Shown piece by piece: positions 56,950 through 64,000 of a DNA stretch of 64,000 nucleotides. A model generated the notes under the pieces. The model was not told where the DNA came from and did not search any database. It was given only the letters and a program-made list of their open reading frames with translations. The stretch is from Pyxicephalus adspersus (taxonomy: Eukaryota; Chordata; Amphibia; Anura; Pyxicephalidae), in assembly GCF_032062135.1 (NCBI RefSeq), contig NC_092861.1:119696234-119760233 (forward strand), in the 5' to 3' direction. The translations under genes were made by a program, and so were the position numbers. The stretch's first letter is position 1. Each line of letters opens with the position of its first letter.

Positions 56950-58760
56950 AATCATATATATCCAGGTTGTTATATATGAGCAGGCTATTTCCTATCAGTA
57001 TACCGGAGCTAACCACTGGCAGGTATCATAAGGTCTGTGTAGTGGATGGGAATATGTTTGGTCATATATGAGCAGGCTATTTCCTATCCTTATACCTGAC
57101 CTTACCACTAAGGGGCATGAAAAGGTCCTTGTGCTGGACCGGAAATAGCTTGCTTATAAATATTGGGGTACTTTCTATCCAAACACTGGGCATGACCACT
57201 AAGGAATAATGAGGTCCTTGTACTGGATGGGAATTAGCCTGCTCATACAAGGACCTCATTATTTCTTAGAGGTCATGTCCAATATTTGGATAGAAAATAC
57301 CCCATTATATATAAGCAGGCTAGTTCCCATCCAGTACAAGGACCTTTTCATGCCTTCTAGTGTTAAGGTCTGTCATAATAGCCCACTCATATATTTTAGG
57401 GGTAATTCCCATCCAGTACAAGGAACCTATGATACTCACTAGTGGTCAGGTCTGGTATAAAGATAGGAAATATCCCACTTATCTATAATCAGGCTAATTC
57501 ACATCCAGTAAAGGGACCCCATTATTCCTTAGTGGTTAGGTCCAGTATTTGGATAAGAAATAGCCCATTTATATATGAGCAGGCTATTTCCCATCCAGTA
57601 CAAGAACCTTTACATGCCCCCTAGTGGTCAGGTAGAAGCCTGCTTATATATAATGGGGTATTTTCAATCCAAATACTGGACATGACCTCTAAGAAATAAT
57701 GAGGTCCTTGTATGAGCTGGCTAATTCCCATCCAGTACAAGGACCTTATGATGCTCACTAGTGCTTAGGTTCAGTAAAAGGATAGAAAATAGCCCGCCCA
57801 TATATGACCAGGCTAATTCACAGCCACTACAAGAACAAATACTGGATGGCAATTAGCCTGGATATATATGAGTGGGCTTTTTCCTATCCCTATACCGGAC
57901 CTTAACACTTGGAGGCATGAAAAGGTCCTTTTACTGGATGGGAAATAGCCTGCTTTTATATAATGGGGTATTTTCTATCCAAATAGTGGACATGACCACT
58001 AAGAAATATTGAGGTCCTTGTCTTGGATTGGAATTAGCCTGCTTATATATAAGCAAGCTATTTCCTGTCCTTTTATGGGACCTGACCACTAGGGGGCATA
58101 AGAAGGCCCTTGTACTGGATGGGTATTAGCCTGTGTATATATGTGGGCTATTTCCCATCCAGTACAAGGACTTTTTGGTGACCTCCAGTGGTCAGGTCCA
58201 GTATAAGGATAGGAAATAGCCCACTCATATATAAGCAGGCTAATTCCCGTCCAGTACAAGGACCTATTCATGCCCCCTAGTGTTAAGGTCTTGTAAAGGG
58301 ATAGGAAATAGCTCATTCATATATATTCAGGCTAATTCTCATCCAGTACAAGGACCTCATTATTCCTTAGTGATCAGTCACAGTAGTTGGATAGAAAATA
58401 GCCCACTTATAAATACCCAGGGTAATTCACATGCTGGACAAGGACCTTTTAATGCCCCCTAGTGTTAAGGTCCGTTATAGGGATAGGAAATAGCCCACCC
58501 ATATATGAGCAGGCTCATTGCCATCCAGTACAAGGACAAGTACTGAATGGAAATTACCCTGGATATATGTGAGTGGGCTATTACCTATTCCTTTGCTGGA
58601 CATTAACACTAGTGAGCATGATAAGGTCCTGGTACTGAATGGTAATTATCCTTGATATATATGAGCTGGCTATTTCCTATCCAAGTACTGGACCTGATTA
58701 CTAAGGAATAATGAGGTCCTTGTACTGGATAAGAATTAGCCTGATTATATATGAGCTCCG
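56950..58760. repeat. Satellite array of alternately oriented, palindrome-forming units
   Basis: Around 100-bp units share CCTTGTACTGGATGGGAA, AGCCTGCTCATATATGAG, GGATAGGAAATAGCCC and CCCCCTAGTGTTAAGG. I find at least 15 occurrences of the CCTTGTACTGG core or its complement. About seven point one way (57130, 57215, 57930, 58015, 58105, 58625, 58715) and about ten the other (57330-57735 and 58157-58523). Two unit subtypes alternate: one with CACTAAGGAATAATGAGG, the other with CCCTAGTG...GCATGA. Where orientation switches, the sequence can fold back on itself. There is no coding capacity. Confidence 0.9.
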
Positions 58761-58774
58761 TATGCCACTAGGCC

Positions 58775-59092
58775 ATTTCAGGGGTGGGAGGGAGCATACT
58801 AGGCCGGACTAGGAGTTCCGCCCTAATGGCTCCACCCACCACAAGGGAACGTCCTCTGAAGTGAAATCCCTCTCCTCCGTATGCATTGCGGAGGAGAGGG
58901 ATTTCCCTTCAGGAAGATTTCCCTATTAACCGCAGCAGCGGAAGTATCAACGCCGGCCGCGATAAAAAGGGCAGCCACAGCAAGAAGGCGTCATCAGAGC
59001 TCCGGCGGCTCCGGTAGTTCCTAACGCTAAGAACAAACTACCGGCTAGGCTGTATCTGGCCTAAGGCCGGAGTTTGCCGACCCCTGTTTTAG
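58775..59092. repeat. GC-rich hAT-like MITE next to the array
   Basis: The right end GGCCGGAGTTTGCCGACCCC followed by TG is the complement of the CAGGGGTCGGCAAAC terminus typical of hAT elements. A related CAGGGGTGGGAGGG occurs near the left side. GGAGGAGAGGGATTTC and its complement form an internal hairpin near 58862-58906. No clear 8-bp target duplication was found. The flanking array resumes briefly at about 59098. Confidence 0.6.
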
Positions 59093-59119
59093 AGGGACGG
59101 TCCTTCTACTGGATAGGAA

Positions 59120-60118
59120 CTAGTCCCGACAGGTATGCCTGCACCAGGTTCGGAAGGGGTGGGGCGAAGTTGGATCGTATGTGCCTTAGACTGGACCGCA
59201 ACGCTACGTCAACACAACTTCCTAAGCGATAATTGCATCATCTCCATGAGACCACGTGTCTGCCATGTTTGTTTCTGGCACTGTTGGCAGTCCTAAAGTT
59301 AAAGTTATCTTGTAAAAAATTATTAGTATGGATTTTTTTAAAAAGCTCAGCACTTGTTTATAGTTCTCCAATGTCCCCTCTCTCCACTGGATATGTAGTT
59401 TTGATTGATAGCTTTTTAGAAAACATTGATCTATGATATGTTATGTCAGTACAGGGAATACTATATATCCTAAATCCCAAATACACACTTTGTGTAAATC
59501 AACTAAATACAGTATGGATTAATCAAAACAAATGCTGTTCAGTGTCAGTTTTCATCCTGAAAAGCCTGTCTCCAGGTGGAAGTGGGCACTCCTTGTGTAG
59601 AAGCAGTGGTCTCTCTGCAGAGGTCAACCATGTTAGGATAGATCCAGACAATTAAAAAGACCCTTTGTTACCTTTGAACTTTGTTACCACAGAGCTAGGT
59701 TAGACTCAACAAAAGGTGTGCTGGACCTCTGCAGAGCAACCACTGTTTCCACCCAGTGAGCAGAAGACCTACTTCTCAGCATGTTAGTAGCTGGCAGGTT
59801 GTGGCTGATTTTGAAAGAAAAAATGTTAAACATTGTGCACTTTTTTTTTTTAATGCACCTAGGTCATTCTTAGCTGAGAGTTCAAGTTAAAGTAAATCTT
59901 TGTAAAATGGTATGATATGGAAGCCAATGAAGAGAACTGCAAAGAGATGTAGCAGAAGAGGAGCGGTGGGAAGGATGGATGAGTCTGGCTGCAGCATTCA
60001 TAATAAATCTGTAAGCCTCGAAGTTTCTGTCACCCTAGCAGGAAGGACTTAGATACCAACTGGAATGCTGAACCTACATCCTAGTCAAGTAATCATTCAT
60101 AGCAGACCTAAACTCCTG
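59120..60118. other. Intergenic with one foldback structure
   Basis: AGCAGTGGTCTCTCTGCAG at 59602-59620 is nearly complementary to the segment around 59724-59746 (GACCTCTGCAGAGCAACCAC), suggesting a small foldback MITE. No gene was seen. Confidence 0.5.
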
Positions 60119-60510
60119 CGCTGCACATTAAATAGGGGTTGCAAGGGACAGACTAATGCAGACAGTGACACAGAAGGAGAGGACCCTGCCCCGAAGAGCT
60201 TACAATCTAGAAGGCGGGGGAAGTCTCACACAATAGGAGGGGGGTATGGATTGGTGGGCGAGTAGTGAGGGTTTTAGGAGACAGAAGAAGATGGGTAGGC
60301 AAGTTTGAAAAAAAGGGTTTTGAGTGCTTTTTAAATGAGCAAAAAGTAGAAGCAAGCCTAATAGGACGAGGAAGACCATTCCAGAGAGTTGGAGCAGCTC
60401 TAGAAAAGTCTTGGAGCCATGCATGTGATGAGGTTATGAGTGACAAATTCATTAGTAGGTCATTGGAGAAGCTAAGGGTGTATTTTTCTATCATATCAGA
60501 AAGGTAGGAG
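60119..60510. repeat. Interspersed repeat, GCGCCAACAT family, 5'-truncated
   Basis: It begins at GCGCTGCACATTAAATAGG and runs collinearly with 25195-25590, including GACGAGGAAGACCATTCCAG. The two have similar lengths but many substitutions. Confidence 0.8.
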
Positions 60511-61961
60511 GTACAGGAACTAATAGACTAGTAACATGAAGGGTGGTAGTGACTACATGTTATTCTTGGTACAAAGTAGTCATCAATCTCACAGCACAGA
60601 CCCATTTGCCAAAGCATAAGGCCTGACCTTTATATTTTTGTTTTTCCTCCAGCCTGAAAATGGACAGGGAAATGGGCAGCAGATGACTGATGAGGTCAAC
60701 TCTCTTTCAGCACATGTGCACTGCAGCACAGCTGACTGGCTCTTGTACTGCTACTTACACCAATCCTAATCTAAGTGATGCTGTACAAAGGATTGGAAGA
60801 TGTTGATCTCTCAACATCTCCGAATTTCAGGATTTTACACAGTTTTCATTTAAAAATATACATATACATTCAATAATATTTAATTAACATAGAGTTATAT
60901 CATTTATGAATTATATAACTGCCTGGAGTTCCGCTTTGATGTTTATGAAATACATGCATACACAGGCAATTTTAGGATGAGCTTTTCATCCAGTTATGTA
61001 AATATTTAAAAAACCGAGCTGTGATTCAGTAAGGAGTGACTGAATTTATTGAAATACTGAATGCCAGTTGAGAAAGAACCTTCATATATTTTAATGTACT
61101 GTATATAATAATATAGAAGAGTGAGCTAATAAAAACATAAATTCTTAAACTAAAGGAAAGGGATACAGGAATAACACCACACACATGTTGAATGTGTCTA
61201 CTGAAAATGTTAATATTTCTCTACAAACAGAAGCCTAATCTATGCAATTAATAAAGAGTAGTGATTATTGTAGATTTGAAAGATACCACTATATTTGAAC
61301 TTTTCTTTCCTAAGGGTTTTCTACGTTATATAGCATTATGTGAACCCATGGTTAAGGATACAGCAGGTAGAAACATCTCCTGGAAAAAGGCGTGTTGTGT
61401 TTCTCAGAACCCACACATACAAAAAGATACATTCTTTCTTCATAGATCATAGGCAGGAATGTTGTATGTCAATTTTGTGTGTATGTGCTATAATTATGGG
61501 TACCCATGAATTTTTGCAACTCGCATCATTATAGTTAAGATAGTGTTGCTGTAAGGGTCTGCTTACACTTGTCTGTTTTCATGCAACATAACTCATTCAT
61601 TTTCCATCGTCAAGTAGCAATCCTATTCTTTTCTATGTGGCTAGTTCACATCTATGAACTGTAGTTTAATGGGAAAGTGAAACTGGCCCAGTCACACCTA
61701 ATAAAATGTATAATCATGCATGCTGCAATGCACAAGACACAATGTTAAACCAGTCAAAAAGAATATTTCTTCTGTAAAGATATATAAATAATAGATTAAG
61801 TAGATAACTAATACAACATGAAAAATGCATTGCAATTTATTTATTTATTGGATGTATTTATATTCCATCCAATGCATTTTCATTCTTTCCACTGTGGTTT
61901 ATTCACATTTGCACACTGCAGTTCCACTTTCAAACAGCAGATGGAGCTATGGGCTCCTTTT
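60511..61961. other. Intergenic; no gene seen
   Basis: AT-rich. A short piece, GGAGTTCCGCTTT near 60920, resembles a frog repeat end. Nothing else was recognised. Confidence 0.4.
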
Positions 61962-62262
61962 NNNNNNNNNNNNNNNNNNNNNNNNNNNNNNNNNNNNNNN
62001 NNNNNNNNNNNNNNNNNNNNNNNNNNNNNNNNNNNNNNNNNNNNNNNNNNNNNNNNNNNNNNNNNNNNNNNNNNNNNNNNNNNNNNNNNNNNNNNNNNNN
62101 NNNNNNNNNNNNNNNNNNNNNNNNNNNNNNNNNNNNNNNNNNNNNNNNNNNNNNNNNNNNNNNNNNNNNNNNNNNNNNNNNNNNNNNNNNNNNNNNNNNN
62201 NNNNNNNNNNNNNNNNNNNNNNNNNNNNNNNNNNNNNNNNNNNNNNNNNNNNNNNNNNNNNN
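61962..62262. other. Assembly gap (N run)
   Basis: 301 undetermined bases, followed by a T-run. Confidence 0.99.
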
Positions 62263-62465
62263 TTTTTTTTTTTTTATGTAAAATATAAAAAAAAATATTG
62301 TCACCTTAAAACTGCTATGTTCAGAAAGCAATAATATTTTGCCTGTAAACACAGTATTTATGTAATTATAATTTATTTACAACATTTTTCTTTCTTAAAG
62401 TATTTGTTTTCTTTTCGCAGATTGTCTAAGAATTTGGGTGATCTCATTGCCACAGGAGGCTAAAG

Positions 62466-62562
62466 ATGATGATGATTCAATAAACATAAGAGTTACAATT
62501 TGGTGGTGAATTTTTTTTGTTGATGTAGTGAGATCTCTGGGGATGATGATGATGATGATTTG
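62466..62562. repeat. Short GAT trinucleotide tracts
   Basis: GATGATGATGATT at about 62466 and a longer GAT run at about 62540-62560, in otherwise unique sequence. Confidence 0.8.
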
Positions 62563-63215
62563 GACACTGTACAGCTCAGAAGAAAATTCTGTATACCAAG
62601 AACAGCTTGTGCCCAGAATATGGTCACTAAACATTTCACATATTTTGGACACAGAATGAAAACTTTTTACTTTTTTACTTTTACTATTTCTTTTACTATT
62701 ACTTTTTACCATTGCAACAGAATCTTACTTCTTATTTAAACACACAGCAGGTGTGTCTAAGCTGGTAGAAGCAACTGAAACTAAACTTTGGGGTTTTGAC
62801 TGTTATGATCCTTGAGACAAGAGAGTTTGCCTAAAAGAGTAAAGCTTTTTTACAGCATGTTAGAAACATGTAAATCATTGATATCTATGCACAGGTGCAC
62901 TACCTGTTACCTTCACTTTTGTTGATCTGATCTGAACCTATTTTAGTTGCATCTCTGGGAAAGAAAGTGTAGGTTTATTTCCCTAATGATACACTGACAG
63001 CAGAGATGTAACTTACCAGGGGTTTTAACCTTTGCTTTCTCTATCCAAAACCAAAAAATGTTTTGTATTTACATACACAACGAAACTCTGCCTCTATCAT
63101 TTGTGTATAATGAAGAGCTAAGCAACTACTTATCCCTCTCTTCCTTCCCATATCTTGATCTTTCTCTTACAATATGAATAGGAACTGCTGAGAATAACAT
63201 TGCTGTTTAGTAGAC
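62563..63215. other. Intergenic; no gene seen
   Basis: A tract of ACTTTT/TACTTTT repeats near 62665-62710. No coding signal. Confidence 0.4.
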
Positions 63216-63394
63216 CAGGGGTGCCCAACAGGTAGATTGCAAAGGCAATGCGAGTAAATGGCGGAGCCCTGCCTTTCAAAATAAACTCTACAGCACACAG
63301 GAGTTATTAAGTCCAAGTTTTTATTGTTGGTAGATCATTTTGACTTGGTCATTTTAAAAGTAGCTCGCAAGCCAAAAAAATGTGGGCACCCCTG
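63216..63394. repeat. hAT-like MITE
   Basis: Ends CAGGGGTGCCCAACAGG and TGTGGGCACCCCTG form terminal inverted repeats 179 bp apart. The flanking octamers TAGTAGAC and ATGAAGAC match at 5 of 8 positions, consistent with a diverged 8-bp hAT target duplication. No coding capacity. Confidence 0.8.
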
Positions 63395-63411
63395 ATGAAG
63401 ACTGCAAACAA

Positions 63412-63630
63412 ACAATTTATTAAAACTCTCCAAGGCTAGAGAGGATACACTTTCATCAGTGAACCTGGGTGATCCAGCAAACCTAAAATGGATTTTTTTC
63501 AGTCATTTGCTGTTTGCTAGCAAATGTTTTGAAACCTGGACCAGATCCATTCCAGGTTTGCTGGATCACCCAGCTTCACTGATAAAAGTGTATCCTTTCC
63601 AGCCTTGGAGAACTTCAAAAAATCAGGCCC
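63412..63630. repeat. Foldback MITE (GGCCC ends)
   Basis: Its arms of roughly 75 bp contain CTCCAAGGCTAGAGAGG and CACTTTCATCAGTGAACC on the left, and CACCCAGCTTCACTG and CCAGCCTTGGAG on the right. The right end is TCAGGCCC. It belongs to the same family as 9277-9485. Confidence 0.8.
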
Positions 63631-64000
63631 ACTGTGTTTGAAGGAAGCTGTCCTACCTTGCACTTACATTTAAAACATGTCCAAAGATCAAGGCATTGAA
63701 ATATTATTCTTCTTCAAAAAGAGTTACGGCGCTGAGCAGTTAAAAAAAGAAGAATTAAAGTCAAGAAACCAGACACAATAAAGGTACTTGGAGTGCAAGT
63801 AAAATAATTGACATTTTAATAACCAAATGAACAGAATTAAAAATAAATATTGACAGTGTAGCAAAAATTAGCATTATATAAACATTCTATTAGTCAGTCA
63901 ATAGAAATAGCTCTACAAGTACTATAAAATAGTTTATAGCTTAGTAGTAACATATGTAACAACATAACTAGTTAGCATGTGTTGTTTTAAAAAAAATTAT
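63631..64000. other. Window end; no gene seen
   Basis: AT-rich sequence without recognisable features. Confidence 0.4.

Noticed and set aside
56950..58760. CRISPR-like array of regularly spaced repeats
   Set aside because: The DNA is vertebrate, the units are variable and occur in both orientations, and there is no constant repeat with unique spacers.
1..64000. tRNA, rRNA, CRISPR, bacterial operon or phage features
   Set aside because: I looked on both strands for these and saw no convincing example.

Overview
This is vertebrate nuclear DNA, most likely from an anuran amphibian of the ranoid (true-frog-like) group. It is AT-rich, with intron-exon genes, no operons, and a dense load of interspersed repeats: Tc1/mariner, hAT-like and foldback MITEs, L1-type LINEs, and a Ngaro-type tyrosine-recombinase retrotransposon. 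The frog assignment is inferred from the repeat families and from how closely the two recognised genes match their vertebrate orthologues. No species can be named. There are two assembly gaps (55997-56292 and 61962-62262).

All recognisable host genes lie on the minus strand. From right to left they are: PET117 (two exons, 52338 to 49761, 80 aa, cytochrome c oxidase assembly factor); KAT14/CSRP2BP (ten coding exons, 49496 to 33522, 773 aa, acetyltransferase-like subunit of the ATAC complex); and, about 11 kb beyond the end of KAT14, a small RING-H2 protein gene that I do not recognise (22287 to 21439, 211 aa as modelled). PET117 and KAT14 are tightly packed, with 264 bp between the PET117 stop and the KAT14 start. 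The same adjacency is found in human.

The left half of the window is a tandem segmental duplication. Positions 1-~12790 (copy 1) are repeated at ~19731-~34420 (copy 2). Copy 2 carries the functional last exon of KAT14 and the full RING-H2 gene. Copy 1 carries a decayed KAT14 last exon with a premature stop, and only the last coding exon of the RING gene, because a deletion of about 1.4 kb removed the RING domain. Each copy has its own later insertions: a Tc1 element and a MITE in copy 2, a foldback MITE and another repeat in copy 1. Between the copies lie a minus-strand L1 LINE (12946-16170) and a 5'-truncated Ngaro-type element (16171-19363). The Ngaro element has RNase H, tyrosine recombinase and SGNH-hydrolase remnants, followed by a B1-A2-B2 split direct repeat.

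Right of PET117 (52.4-64 kb) I see no gene. This part holds a G-rich minisatellite beside the PET117 promoter, a nearly perfect 652-bp tandem duplication (53539-54839), an unusual array of alternately oriented, palindrome-forming satellite units (about 56950-58760), and hAT-like and foldback MITEs.
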